Shown piece after piece: positions 42,719 through 51,733 of a DNA stretch of 64,000 nt. The notes beneath the pieces were generated by a model, which had not been told where the DNA came from, ran no database searches, and saw only the letters and a program-made list of their open reading frames with translations. The position numbers and the translations under genes were made by a program. Position 1 is the first letter of the stretch. Every line of letters starts with the position of its first letter. This DNA comes from an uncultured Tropicimonas sp. Its GTDB lineage: Bacteria; Pseudomonadota; Alphaproteobacteria; Rhodobacterales; Rhodobacteraceae. The stretch covers positions 1-64,000 of the forward strand of contig CANMIP010000002.1 in NCBI GenBank assembly GCA_947497945.1. The letters are read 5' to 3'.

Positions 42719-44215
42719 CTAAATTCTTGCGCCGGCCATATCGGCAAGCATTTGGTCCTTGTCGAACTCCGGATAGTTATACCGGGCGATGCTCTTGCCT
42801 TGATACATGGTAATGACGCGATCGGCGAGCATGGTGACCTCGTCGATCTCATAGGACAGGAGCAATACACCAACACCGCGTCCGGCAAGGTCTTCGATGA
42901 TCCGGTAGATATCCGCCTTGGCATGGACGTCGATGCCACGGGTCGGCTCGAGCAGTATGAGCAGTTTCAGATCGTCGTCGAGCCAGCGCGAGAAGCAGAT
43001 CTTCTGCTTGTTGCCCCCTGACAGGAAGCGGATCTCCTGATCCGGAGACGATGTCTTGGTCGAGGTATCGCGGATCGCCTTGTCCACGACCGCCTCGATG
43101 TGCCCACGGCTCAGGACACCGCCGCGCAGGGCCTTCTCCAGGAAGGGCAGCGCGATGTTGTCGCGCACCGAAAGCGCGGGCAGGATGCCGTTCTTGTCCC
43201 TGTTCTCGGTGACCAGCCCCATCCCCTCGCGAACGGCCACCGCTGGCCCCCGGCCGGGTACAAGCGGACTCCCGAGATAAGACACGGTGCCGGTATAGTC
43301 TCCATCCAGGCCGAACACGGACTTGGCAAGCTCCGGGGCCCCGCACCCGCGCAACCCGGTCAGCACGACGATCTCTCCGGGGCGTACCTCGAAGGACACG
43401 TCTTCGAACGAACCGGGCTTGCTCAGGGCATCGACCGTCAGAAGCGGCTCTCCCGCGATCTCCTTGTGCGGCTTCTCGAAATGCGCGAGTTCCCGGCCGG
43501 TCATCGAGCGGATCACGGCGGGTTCACTCGTCTCGGCAATGCGCTCCGACAGCACGATCTCGCCGTCGCGCATGACGGTCACACGCTCGGCAATCCCGAA
43601 AATCTCCGGCATGTGGTGCGAGATGTAGATGATCGCGATCCCTTCCTGCTTCATACGCTCGATAAAGCCGAAGAGGCGCTCCTTGTCTTCCTCCGACAGC
43701 GCCGACGTGGGTTCATCCATCACGATCAGCCAGGAGTTGGACATCAGCGCGCGGATGATCTCCACGATCTGTTTCTCGCCGGAATTCAGCTCTCGCACCG
43801 GCATGTTGGGATCGAGCATGAGGCCGAACCGGTCGAGTTCGGCCTTGACCCGGCGCGCCATCTCCCGCTTGTCGAGAAACGGGGTGCCGGCGCGCTTCAA
43901 CTCCCGGCCAAGGAAGATGTTCCCGGCAACGGTCAGTTCATTGATCAGCGACAGTTCCTGGTGGATCATCGAGATGCCGGCATTGTCGGCATCCACGGGC
44001 GTTTTGATGGTCACTGCCGCGCCGTCGACCTCGATCGTGCCTTCATCGGAAGAGTAGATACCGCCAAGCACCTTCATCAGCGTGGACTTGCCGGCACCGT
44101 TGAGCCCGACCAGAGCATGCACCTCGCTCGCGTGACAGGAGAAATCCACGTTGTCGAGCGCCTTCGTGGCGAAGAAACTCTTGGTAATCCCCTTCATGTC
44201 GATCCGGTTGCTCAT
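42719..44215 (-). CDS. Sugar ABC transporter ATPase (two fused domains), importer 3
   Basis: A 498-residue RbsA-like ATPase. Domain 1: Walker A GLNGAGKST, Q-loop IHQELSLINELTV, variant signature LNSGEKQIVEIIRAL and Walker B LIVMDEPTSAL. Domain 2: degenerate P-loop GLRGCGAPELAK, signature FLSGGNKQKICFSRW, and LLILLEPTRGIDVHA, where Leu replaces the Walker B Asp. Domain 2 is probably a non-hydrolysing site. It overlaps the upstream permease gene by 4 nt (ATGA). Last gene of the GMC-permease-binding protein-permease-ATPase array. Confidence 0.92.
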   Translation of the reverse strand: MSNRIDMKGITKSFFATKALDNVDFSCHASEVHALVGLNGAGKSTLMKVLGGIYSSDEGTIEVDGAAVTIKTPVDADNAGISMIHQELSLINELTVAGNIFLGRELKRAGTPFLDKREMARRVKAELDRFGLMLDPNMPVRELNSGEKQIVEIIRALMSNSWLIVMDEPTSALSEEDKERLFGFIERMKQEGIAIIYISHHMPEIFGIAERVTVMRDGEIVLSERIAETSEPAVIRSMTGRELAHFEKPHKEIAGEPLLTVDALSKPGSFEDVSFEVRPGEIVVLTGLRGCGAPELAKSVFGLDGDYTGTVSYLGSPLVPGRGPAVAVREGMGLVTENRDKNGILPALSVRDNIALPFLEKALRGGVLSRGHIEAVVDKAIRDTSTKTSSPDQEIRFLSGGNKQKICFSRWLDDDLKLLILLEPTRGIDVHAKADIYRIIEDLAGRGVGVLLLSYEIDEVTMLADRVITMYQGKSIARYNYPEFDKDQMLADMAGARI

Positions 44216-45195
44216 GCCGCTTTCCCCTTCTGTGTCAGGGTATCGAGAAGAACCACGCCCAGCAGGATCAGGCCCTTGATGAGGCTCTGCAGGTAGGGGT
44301 TCGTGCCGGTCAGGACGAGACCGTTGATGATGATGCCGTAGAGAAGCACCCCGAGGATCGTTCCCAGCAACTTGCCGCGCCCGCCGAAGAGCGACGTGCC
44401 GCCGAGGATCACCGCCGTGATGGCGTCGAATTCCAGATAAAGGCCGGCCCAGGGTTGGCCCGAGGACACCCGGCCGACGGTGATGATGGCCGAGAGACCG
44501 GCCAACGCGCCGGACAGGACATAGACCCAGACCAGCGTGCGTTCAGGGCGGCGCCCGAGCACGAAGGCCGTGTTTGCATTGGCGCCGGCGGCATAGACAT
44601 CGCGTCCGAAGGGCGTCTGGTAGAGAAGGACGGACAGCGCGATGAAGACCAGGGCCACGAACGGGATGACGACCGGCATGTTGCCCCAGCTGACCCCGCC
44701 CAGCCAGAGGAAGGCCGCGTTGTCGACATTGATGGAGTTGGCGTCATAGAGCACCAGCGCCAGTCCACGGGCCAGCGCGTAAGTCGCCAGCGACACCATG
44801 AATGGCGAGAGCTTGAGCCGCCCGATGAAGAAGCCGTTGATCCCGCCAATGAGCATGCCCGCCAGGATCGAGGTTGCGAAGCCGAGTGCCGCGCTGCCGG
44901 TTGTGACCAGCGTCAGCACGCCCACCGCGCCGGAGAAAGCCACGTTGGAGCCGATGGAAAGGTCGATGCCGCCCGTGAGCATGATGAATGTCATGCCCAT
45001 TGCCAGCAGGAACAGCACGGCGATAGAGCGCAGAAGGATGCCGATATTGGTCAGCGAATAGAAGTTCTCGTTGGCGATGGAAAACCCGACCGAAGCGATC
45101 ACGATCAGCCCAATCAGCACGAGATAGCGCAGCATCAGACTGTCGATCGCCTTTTTCGGCGTCCCGGATGCGAGCGTGGCGGTGCTTGTCATCAT
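44212..45195 (-). CDS. Sugar ABC transporter permease B, importer 3
   Basis: A 327-residue RbsC-like permease with LTGGIDLSIGSNVAFSGAVG and the AAGANANTAFVLGRRPERT coupling loop, then AVILGGTSLFGGRGKLLG. Two start codons (ATGATG) occur; I use the first, 5 nt after GGGAA. It is separated from the binding-protein gene by a hairpin. A second, different permease gene (46348) precedes the binding protein, so importer 3 probably uses a heterodimeric channel. Confidence 0.92.
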   Translation of the reverse strand: MMTSTATLASGTPKKAIDSLMLRYLVLIGLIVIASVGFSIANENFYSLTNIGILLRSIAVLFLLAMGMTFIMLTGGIDLSIGSNVAFSGAVGVLTLVTTGSAALGFATSILAGMLIGGINGFFIGRLKLSPFMVSLATYALARGLALVLYDANSINVDNAAFLWLGGVSWGNMPVVIPFVALVFIALSVLLYQTPFGRDVYAAGANANTAFVLGRRPERTLVWVYVLSGALAGLSAIITVGRVSSGQPWAGLYLEFDAITAVILGGTSLFGGRGKLLGTILGVLLYGIIINGLVLTGTNPYLQSLIKGLILLGVVLLDTLTQKGKAA

Positions 45196-45215
45196 GCAGT
45201 TCCCTGGGGAGTGAT

Positions 45216-45242
45216 CCACCGGTCCGATCAGCGGACCGGTGG
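45216..45242 (-). terminator. Perfect 11-bp hairpin after binding-protein gene, importer 3
   Basis: CCACCGGTCCG and CGGACCGGTGG pair perfectly around ATCAG, 11 nt after the binding-protein stop. On the minus strand no T-run follows it. It fits the attenuator/stabiliser pattern seen after the other binding-protein genes. Confidence 0.65.
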
Positions 45243-45253
45243 TTTTTAGCGTC

Positions 45254-46288
45254 TTACTTCACGGAGTCCGGTCCGAACTCGAGATAGCCCTTCGCGGCCA
45301 CTTCGAGCGCCTGCGGCACGTAGTAGACCTGCACGTCTTCGGGGAAACCGTGCTCGAGTGCGATCTTGTGGTTCTCCTCGGTCAGAACCAGCGGCGTGAA
45401 GAAGTCATAGACCTTTTCCGGCGTCTCGCCCTTGTGGATGCGATAGGCCATCTGCACGAAGTTCCAGCCCTCGCGTGTGCCCGAAAGCAGGATATCGGCC
45501 ATGACCTGCCCGCTCTCCATCTGCTGGATGATCGGGATGTCTCCGTCATAGCCATAGAACTGGATGTCGGTGTTGCCGGCATTGGTGGCAATGGCGATCG
45601 AGGGGTACATGTAGGCGTCGGTCACGCCGGAAATCGCGTTCAGGTCCGGATATTGGGTGAACCAGTTTTCGGCGATGGTCTGGGCCTTTACGGTGTCCCA
45701 GTCGGCGGGTTGCTCGGCCACGACCTCGACGTTGTCGCAGGTGGCGATGCCCTTGAGGATGCCCTCGCGGCGGGCTTCTCCGGAGGGGTTGCCGGCCTGG
45801 CCGAGCATGACGCCGACCTTGAAGGGCTCACCCTTGGACAGCGCGCACATTGCCATGCCCTGATTGGTGCCATTCGCAACATCGCCAAGCGTGAAGCTGT
45901 AATCTGCGCTCTCCATCGGCGAGTGCACGGCAATCCAGGTGATCCCTTCGGCCTGGGCCTTGGCGACCAGGGGCTCAAACGCATCGACATTGATCGCGTT
46001 GACGAACATCACGTCCGGCCTCTCGTTGATCGTGACCTCGGTCTGCTGGATCATCTTCTCCAGCGACCCCTCGGCGGAGAGCCAGCGGCCAGAAACCTTC
46101 ACGTCCTCGAATGCCTTGTCATAGGCAGCAATCGCGTCTTCGAAGCCGGTCAGCCACGCGACGTGGTAGGGCGCGACATGCCCGTCATTGATGAAGACGA
46201 TGTCGAGCGTATCGTCAGCAGCGAGCGCGGCCCCTGCCCCGAAGGCTGTCGCGAGCGCGAGCCCGGCCGTCATTGTCTTGAGTTTCAT
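45254..46288 (-). CDS. Sugar ABC transporter substrate-binding protein, importer 3
   Basis: A 344-residue RbsB-like periplasmic protein. The Sec signal is KLKTMTAGLALATAFGAGAA with ALA-AD cleavage. Ligand-lobe segments are IVFINDGHVAPYHVAWLTGF, DVMFVNAINVDAFEPLVAKA and ISGVTDAYMYPSIAIATNAG. AAGGAGGAG precedes ATG 46288 strongly; the longer open frame is a shadow of the permease gene. Two cysteines (C168 and C188 region, MCALSKG and IATCDNVE) may form a disulfide. Confidence 0.92.
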   Translation of the reverse strand: MKLKTMTAGLALATAFGAGAALAADDTLDIVFINDGHVAPYHVAWLTGFEDAIAAYDKAFEDVKVSGRWLSAEGSLEKMIQQTEVTINERPDVMFVNAINVDAFEPLVAKAQAEGITWIAVHSPMESADYSFTLGDVANGTNQGMAMCALSKGEPFKVGVMLGQAGNPSGEARREGILKGIATCDNVEVVAEQPADWDTVKAQTIAENWFTQYPDLNAISGVTDAYMYPSIAIATNAGNTDIQFYGYDGDIPIIQQMESGQVMADILLSGTREGWNFVQMAYRIHKGETPEKVYDFFTPLVLTEENHKIALEHGFPEDVQVYYVPQALEVAAKGYLEFGPDSVK

Positions 46289-46347
46289 TGCGTTTCTCCT
46301 CCTTGATTTGGTTTTTCTGCCGTTCGTCCGGCCATTGTTCTTGTCGG

Positions 46348-47304
46348 CTATTGCGCTTCGATCTGCCTCGACTGCCACAGCACCCAGTTCGCCCCGAGCG
46401 CAGCCAGGATGACCGTGCCCTTGAAGACCTGGTGCCAGACATCCTCGACATTGAGCAGGTTGAGCGCGTTGTTGATGACCCCGATGAAAAGCAGCCCCCA
46501 GAAGGCACCACCGATGGTGCCGCGCCCACCGAGGATGAGCACGCCACCTATGATGATCGCGGCGATGCCGTCGAGCAGCAGCCCGTTGCCGTCGAGGCCG
46601 GGCTGCACGAACCCCATGCGGGAGCTGAGGATGATTCCGGCAAAGCCCGAGCAGAGCGCCGAGAACATGAAGATGCCGATCTTGACCCGGTCCACCTTGA
46701 TCCCGGCGAGGCGGGCATTCTCCTCCGAGTTGCCGATGGCGATGACATAGGCTCCCCATCGGGTGTGGTTGTAGACGATGTAGGCGGCGAGATAGAGCGC
46801 AACGAGGAACAGGAAGCTCCAGTAGAAGCCCATGAATTTCTCGGCGCCGACAAATTTGAAGAAGCCCCCCATGAGGAAGATCTGCTGGCCGCGCGGGATG
46901 ATGAGACCGGAAAGCCCCTGCGCCACGAAGAGCATCGACAGCGTCACGATGAAGGCGGGAAGCTTCAGCTTCGACACCATCACGCCGTTGAAGAACCCCG
47001 CCATCAACGAGAAGGCGATCACCGCGACGATGCCGAGCGCCACGCCACCGGTGAGCCCGAAGAACACGCCGAGCACGATGGCCCAGAGCACTGATCCCAT
47101 CCCCAGAGACAGATCGATATTGCCTGAAACGACAACGAAGAACTGCCCGAGCGCGATCAGCCCGATCGGCACGATCTGGCGCGAGATCGCCGACATGTTA
47201 TCCAAGCTGAGAAAGCGCGGGCTGATGAGATAGAACACCAGTGCCAGCGCAAGCGTGACGAAGATGATGTTCTTCTCCCGCAACAATCTTCCGACATCAG
47301 GCAT
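46348..47304 (-). CDS. Sugar ABC transporter permease A, importer 3
   Basis: A 318-residue RbsC-like permease with VVSGNIDLSLGMGSVLWAIV, the coupling loop AIGNSEENARLAGIKVDRVK and AIIIGGVLILGGRGTIGGAF. It differs clearly from permease B (44212). It starts 42 nt downstream of the GMC oxidoreductase stop and is first of the importer 3 genes. Confidence 0.92.
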   Translation of the reverse strand: MPDVGRLLREKNIIFVTLALALVFYLISPRFLSLDNMSAISRQIVPIGLIALGQFFVVVSGNIDLSLGMGSVLWAIVLGVFFGLTGGVALGIVAVIAFSLMAGFFNGVMVSKLKLPAFIVTLSMLFVAQGLSGLIIPRGQQIFLMGGFFKFVGAEKFMGFYWSFLFLVALYLAAYIVYNHTRWGAYVIAIGNSEENARLAGIKVDRVKIGIFMFSALCSGFAGIILSSRMGFVQPGLDGNGLLLDGIAAIIIGGVLILGGRGTIGGAFWGLLFIGVINNALNLLNVEDVWHQVFKGTVILAALGANWVLWQSRQIEAQ

Positions 47305-47346
47305 GCAATCCTCCCGCGCGCATCCGGCACTCCAGAGCGTTCATCT

Positions 47347-48966
47347 TCAAAGCTTTCCCATCACCACGTCGGCGCAACGGTCGCCGAAGAGCATTGCCGG
47401 GGCCATCGTGTTGCCGGCGGTGATCTCCGGCATGATCGAGCAATCGGCCACCCGCAGCCCCTCCATGCCGCGCACTTTCATCCGGGCGTCGAGCACCGCC
47501 ATCGGATCGCCATCGGCGCCCATCTTTGTCGTGCCCACTGGATGGAAATTGGTCTTCACAACGCGCTTGATATGCGCGGTGAAGTCGGCGTCATCGTCGT
47601 AATTGGCCGGGGCGACGATCTCCTTGACCCTGTCGCCAAGCGGTTTCTCCAGCATCACGTCCCGGAAATAGCGCAAGCCGGTCTTCATCGCCTCCATGTC
47701 CTCCGGGTCGCCCAGGAAGTTCGGATTGACCAGCGGCATGTCCGATGGATCGGCCGAACGAAGCCGCACATCACCCACCGATTTCGGCTTCAGAAGCACC
47801 ACCTGGATCGACATGCCATACCCATCGCCAACCCGCGCCAGGTCATCGTCGTCGAGATAGAGAACCGGGATCATGTAGGCTTCGTGACTGGGCTCGGCAT
47901 CGGGATCGGTCGGGTTGACGAAGCAGGCCGCCTCCAGCCCTGTCGTGGTGATGCGCCCGCGCCCGAACGTCTTGAACTCGATGCCGTTGAGCAGCATCCG
48001 CAAGCCCTTGTCCTGGCCGTAATAGCCATGTTTCCCGTTGGCCCGCGCCACGACCGAAGCGTCGGGGTGGTCCTTGAGGTTCTGGCCGACGCCGGGCATG
48101 TCCTGCACCACGTCGATGCCATGCTCGCGCAGGTGATCCGCCGGCCCCAACCCCGAAAGCATCATGATCTTCGGCGTCATGTAGGCGCCGGCGGTCAGGA
48201 TGATCTCGCCATCGGCGCGCACCTCCTTCTCACCGTCCTTGTCCTTGTAGACGACGCCCACGGCACGGTCGTTCTCGATCACGAGCCGTTGCACCTCAGC
48301 CTGCAGCCGGAGGGTGAGCTTCGGATTATCCTTGACCGGATCGAGGAAGGCATAGGCCGCCGAGTAGCGCTGCCCCTTGTTGTGGATGAACTGGAAATAG
48401 CCCGCGCCGCGTTGCGTCGCACCGTTGAAGTCGGGGTTGTAGGGCTCACCCTTGGCTTGCAGCGACTGCACGAACCAGCGGGCGCAATCGTCGATATAAC
48501 CGGGATAGGAGACCGGAAGCCTGCCCTCGGTACCGTGGAATTCGTCATTGAACTGCTGGTTGGCTTCCATACGAATGTAGTGGGGAAGGATGTCCTCCCA
48601 GGCCCAGCTCAGCGCATCGTTGTTGCCCCGCAGCATCTCGTGCCATTCGTCATAATCCGACGGCCGGGCGCGCACATAGGCCTGTCCATTCACCGAGGAG
48701 CCTCCCCCAAGCACGTTGCCTTGCGGGATCTCGGTCGTGCGGCCGGCAAGCTGTGGCTGCGGCGTCGAGACATGGGTCTTGAAGAACTTCGAACCGCCCT
48801 TCAGCAGCTTGAACACACCGGGCGGCATGTCGATGAACGGATGACGGTGCGAATAGCCCGCCTCCAGAACGAGAACGCGTGCGCCGCCATCCTCGACAAG
48901 GCGTGCAGCCGCCACGCATCCGGCCGTACCGCCACCAACTACGATGTGATCGAACGTCTCAACCAT
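47347..48966 (-). CDS. GMC-family FAD-dependent alcohol/choline-type oxidoreductase
   Basis: A 539-residue flavoprotein of the glucose-methanol-choline family. The FAD-binding motif VGGGTAGCVAAARL is at the start, followed by VLVLEAGYSH, the GMC signature 1 GNVLGGGSSVNGQAYVR, signature 2 in ILTAGAYMTPKIMMLSGLGP, and the catalytic His region NFHPVGTTKMGAD. It oxidises a primary or polyol-type alcohol. The ATG at 48966 has AGGAGG 5 nt upstream; a start at 48987 lacks this. It leads the importer 3 operon, so its substrate is probably imported by that system. Confidence 0.93.
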   Translation of the reverse strand: MVETFDHIVVGGGTAGCVAAARLVEDGGARVLVLEAGYSHRHPFIDMPPGVFKLLKGGSKFFKTHVSTPQPQLAGRTTEIPQGNVLGGGSSVNGQAYVRARPSDYDEWHEMLRGNNDALSWAWEDILPHYIRMEANQQFNDEFHGTEGRLPVSYPGYIDDCARWFVQSLQAKGEPYNPDFNGATQRGAGYFQFIHNKGQRYSAAYAFLDPVKDNPKLTLRLQAEVQRLVIENDRAVGVVYKDKDGEKEVRADGEIILTAGAYMTPKIMMLSGLGPADHLREHGIDVVQDMPGVGQNLKDHPDASVVARANGKHGYYGQDKGLRMLLNGIEFKTFGRGRITTTGLEAACFVNPTDPDAEPSHEAYMIPVLYLDDDDLARVGDGYGMSIQVVLLKPKSVGDVRLRSADPSDMPLVNPNFLGDPEDMEAMKTGLRYFRDVMLEKPLGDRVKEIVAPANYDDDADFTAHIKRVVKTNFHPVGTTKMGADGDPMAVLDARMKVRGMEGLRVADCSIMPEITAGNTMAPAMLFGDRCADVVMGKL

Positions 48967-48979
48967 GTTTCCTCCTAAA

Positions 48980-49064
48980 GGGTGCAACCAGATGCACCCG
49001 CAGACCGGGAACAGGTTTGTTCCGCCGGCCCTGCAACGCGTGACACTCCCCGTCGCGTTGCAGG
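48980..49064 (-). promoter_or_regulatory. Three consecutive inverted repeats upstream of the GMC gene
   Basis: Within 85 nt there are GGGTGCA-N6-TGCACCC (48980-48999), GGAACA-N4-TGTTCC (49008-49023) and CCTGCAACGCG-N13-CGCGTTGCAGG (49030-49064). The first ends 3 nt before the ribosome-binding site and could mask it in RNA; the others look like operators or mRNA stems. No regulator is assigned to them. Confidence 0.5.
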
Positions 49065-49093
49065 ATCAAGGTGCAGACCCCGCCCAAATATTG

Positions 49094-49126
49094 CAAGTAT
49101 AAAATTCACTTTCCAATGTGAAAGTG
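49094..49126 (-). promoter_or_regulatory. Candidate IclR-regulon site C / promoter upstream of the GMC operon
   Basis: AT-rich island in GC-rich DNA. On the minus strand CACATTGGAAAGTG leads into AATTTTATACTTG and matches the element at 56253-56279 at 19 of 27 positions; TATACT is a good -10 box toward the GMC gene. It overlaps a perfect inverted repeat CACTTTC-N6-GAAAGTG (49107-49126). The nearest candidate regulator is the IclR protein at 51734. Confidence 0.5.
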
Positions 49127-49272
49127 ACGAAGGGCAGCAAAACGCCTCGCAAGGCTGCGGGCCCGCGGTCCCCGACCCACGCCGGGACCACGGCCAAACC
49201 ACCCTGTGGCTCACCGGGGCCTCAAGGGCCTTGCCCGGATCCGGCCGTGGGACCGGAGCGCATGTTTCGGGA

Positions 49273-50430
49273 TCAGAGGCCGAACTCTCGGAGGATGGCG
49301 TCATTGTCCATGCCGATATCGGGCGCTGCCCGATCCGAGTGACCGCGCCTGCCATTGATCCGGACAGGGGAGCGCATGAGGTTCAACTCGGTACCAAGCG
49401 CATCTCGAACCGTCTGCACCATGTCCAGATGGACAAAGGCGTCTTCCGAGAGCATCTCCGGCCAGGACAGGACCCTCGCCACCCAGATCCCCTTCGGCTC
49501 CAGGAGCGACACCCAGTGCTCCGTTGTCTCGACAGCAAGGCGCGCCGCGATGATGCCCTTGATCTCGTCCCGCCTGCGGAACCAGGCTCCCTGGTCGTCC
49601 GCAAATGGCCTGAGCGCTTCGAGATCGAGCAACTCCGCCAAGGCACCGATCGGCATCATTGCCACGGCGAGAAAGCCGTCCTGCGTCGGATAGACACCAT
49701 AGGGCGCCGGCAAGGCCGGATGGGCGGAGCGGAAACCGGCCCTCTCCGGAGGCCGGCCACCATCATTGAGATGGGTCGCCAGGACCTCGAACTGGAGATC
49801 CAGCATCGCTTCGAGCAGGCTCGTCTCGACATGGGCGCCGTTGCCGGAAATACCCCTCCCGACCAGCGCAGCCAGGATGCCCTGCGCGGCTGCCGCGCCC
49901 GCCATCATGTCCGCCACGGCAAGCCCGAACGGCACCGGCCCGTCACCGGCGCTGCCATTGAGCCACATCACACCCGAACGCGCCTGCGCCAGAAGATCCT
50001 GCCCGGGCAAGTCCCGCCAGGGGCTGTCGGGCCCATATCCGGAGATCGAGGTATAGACGATGCGCGGGTTGATCTCGCGTATCCGGTCGTAGTCCAACCC
50101 GAGCCGCTCGATCACGCCTGGCCGGAAATTCTGCACGAAGACATCCGCGCGGCTGACCAGTTTCTTCAACCGCTCGACATCAGCACTGTCCTTGAGGTTG
50201 AGCGCGAGGCTCTCCTTGCCGCGGTTGATGGCGTGAAAGACAGTCGATTCTCCGTCGATCACCGTGTCGGAGAAATAGAGGTTGCGCGTCAGGTCGCCGC
50301 CATCCGGGCGCTCGATCTTGATCACCCGCGCCCCGAGATCCTGCAGCCGCAGCGTGGCATATGGCCCCGCGAGGAACTGGCTGAGATCCACCACGATGAG
50401 GCCGTCAAGAGGTTGGAAGCCGGTATCCAT
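49273..50430 (-). CDS. CaiB/BaiF class III CoA-transferase, copy 1
   Basis: A 385-residue family III CoA-transferase that moves CoA between carboxylic acids. The N-terminal LIVVDLSQFLAGPYATLRLQ and GARVIKIERPDGGDLTRN are family hallmarks; the catalytic Asp is in LPGQDLLAQARSG. C-terminal cap motifs PYGVYPTQDGFLAVAM and WSRELLEP-like WVSLLEPKGIWVARV are present. It lies 26 nt after a second, related CoA-transferase gene, so the pair may act together (for example as partners with different acyl specificity). Confidence 0.92.
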   Translation of the reverse strand: MDTGFQPLDGLIVVDLSQFLAGPYATLRLQDLGARVIKIERPDGGDLTRNLYFSDTVIDGESTVFHAINRGKESLALNLKDSADVERLKKLVSRADVFVQNFRPGVIERLGLDYDRIREINPRIVYTSISGYGPDSPWRDLPGQDLLAQARSGVMWLNGSAGDGPVPFGLAVADMMAGAAAAQGILAALVGRGISGNGAHVETSLLEAMLDLQFEVLATHLNDGGRPPERAGFRSAHPALPAPYGVYPTQDGFLAVAMMPIGALAELLDLEALRPFADDQGAWFRRRDEIKGIIAARLAVETTEHWVSLLEPKGIWVARVLSWPEMLSEDAFVHLDMVQTVRDALGTELNLMRSPVRINGRRGHSDRAAPDIGMDNDAILREFGL

Positions 50431-50456
50431 AGTCCTTACCCCGCGTGGTCCCGGCG

Positions 50457-51632
50457 TTATGCGAGACCGAGTTCATTCAGAAGGGTGTCGCTGTCCGCGC
50501 CGAGCGCCGGAGCCCCCAGCGGAGACGGCAGCCGGGAGCCATCGAGGCGCATCGGGCATTGCACCATCTTCATTTCGGACCCCGCGCCGTTGCGCACGGT
50601 CTGCAGCATGTCGAGCTCCGCAAAGCCCTCGCTTTCGGCAAGGCGCGGCCAATCAAGCACCTCGGCACACCACACGTCGGCCGGCTCCAGTAGCGCCAGC
50701 CACTCTGCTGTCGTCCGTTCGGAAATGCGCGCCTGGAGGAGCGGCTTGATCTCGTTTGCACGCTTGAGGGCATCCGACTGATCGAACGCGCCGAGCGCCG
50801 GCAGGGCGAACAGCTCCGCCAGACGCTTCAGCGGCGTCATTGCAACGGCGAGATGTCCGTCTTTCGTTGCGTAGATACCGTACGGGGCAGCGCCATAGAC
50901 ATTCGCGTTGGAAATCTCGGTTCGCCGCGGCTGGGTCCGCTCACCATTGAAGAAGCAGGTCAGTTGCTCGAACTGGAGATCCATGCCCGAACTGAGCAGG
51001 TCAACCTCGATCAGCCCGCCCTTGCCGGTCCGGCCGCGGCGCAACAGGCAGGCGAGAATGCCCTGCACGAGGTTCAGCGCCGTGGCGATATCGTAGAGCG
51101 CGAAGCCCACAGGCACTGGCCCATCCGCATCATTTCCCTGCAGCCAGGTGATGCCCGAGAGCGACTGCGCCAGCAGATCCTGGCCCGGCTTGTCGCGCCA
51201 CGGGCCGGTCGTGCCGTATCCCGTGACCGAAGCATAGACGAGCTTGGGGTTGAGTTCCGAGACAACATCATATCCCAGGCCGATCCGCTCCATCACACCG
51301 GGACGGAAATTGTGAATCATGACATCGGCGCTGGCGATCAGCGCTTTCACCGACTTGAGATCGCCGGCGTCCTTCAGATTTGCCGCGAAACTGCGCTTGT
51401 TGCGGTTGATCGAATGAAAGAGCAGGGAGTCGCCGTCGAGCCATTGGTCGTTGACGGCGAGGGAGCGGCACAGGTCGCCCCCTTGTGGCCGCTCGACCTT
51501 GATCACATCCGCGCCAAGATCGGCCAGACGCATGGCGGCGTAAGGACCCGCAAGGAACTGCGCAAAATCGAGAACCCGAACACCTTCGAGCGGCAGGTCG
51601 GCGGGGGAGGATGGCGTGACAGACATGATCAT
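50457..51632 (-). CDS. CaiB/BaiF class III CoA-transferase, copy 2
   Basis: A 391-residue paralogue of the neighbouring CoA-transferase, with VLDFAQFLAGPYAAMRLADL, VIKVERPQGGDLCRS and the catalytic Asp in KPGQDLLAQSLSG. PYGIYATKDGHLAVAMTPLK and LLEPADVWCAEVL mark the second domain. Either ATG 51632 or ATG 51626 could be the start; neither has a strong ribosome-binding site. The candidate IclR site A overlaps the start region, so it may have its own regulated promoter, 101 nt after iclR. Confidence 0.92.
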   Translation of the reverse strand: MIMSVTPSSPADLPLEGVRVLDFAQFLAGPYAAMRLADLGADVIKVERPQGGDLCRSLAVNDQWLDGDSLLFHSINRNKRSFAANLKDAGDLKSVKALIASADVMIHNFRPGVMERIGLGYDVVSELNPKLVYASVTGYGTTGPWRDKPGQDLLAQSLSGITWLQGNDADGPVPVGFALYDIATALNLVQGILACLLRRGRTGKGGLIEVDLLSSGMDLQFEQLTCFFNGERTQPRRTEISNANVYGAAPYGIYATKDGHLAVAMTPLKRLAELFALPALGAFDQSDALKRANEIKPLLQARISERTTAEWLALLEPADVWCAEVLDWPRLAESEGFAELDMLQTVRNGAGSEMKMVQCPMRLDGSRLPSPLGAPALGADSDTLLNELGLA

Positions 51633-51656
51633 ATCCGAAAGTTATTTTCGAATATC
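51630..51656 (-). promoter_or_regulatory. Candidate IclR-regulon site A at the start of the CoA-transferase genes
   Basis: ATATCCGAAA-N5-TTTCGAATAT (51631-51655) is a palindrome with 9 of 10 pairs matching. It contains AAAGTTATTTT, found again exactly at 56261-56271, and its right half read on the minus strand, ATATTCGAAA, recurs exactly at 56273-56282. IclR-family operators are palindromes of about this size. Confidence 0.55.
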
Positions 51657-51733
51657 AAAGTAGCTTTCAGCGCAGACGCCGTCAATCGGGCGTTGCGAGC
51701 CGCCCGTCTTTTTCTTCATCCATGCTGAGATTT

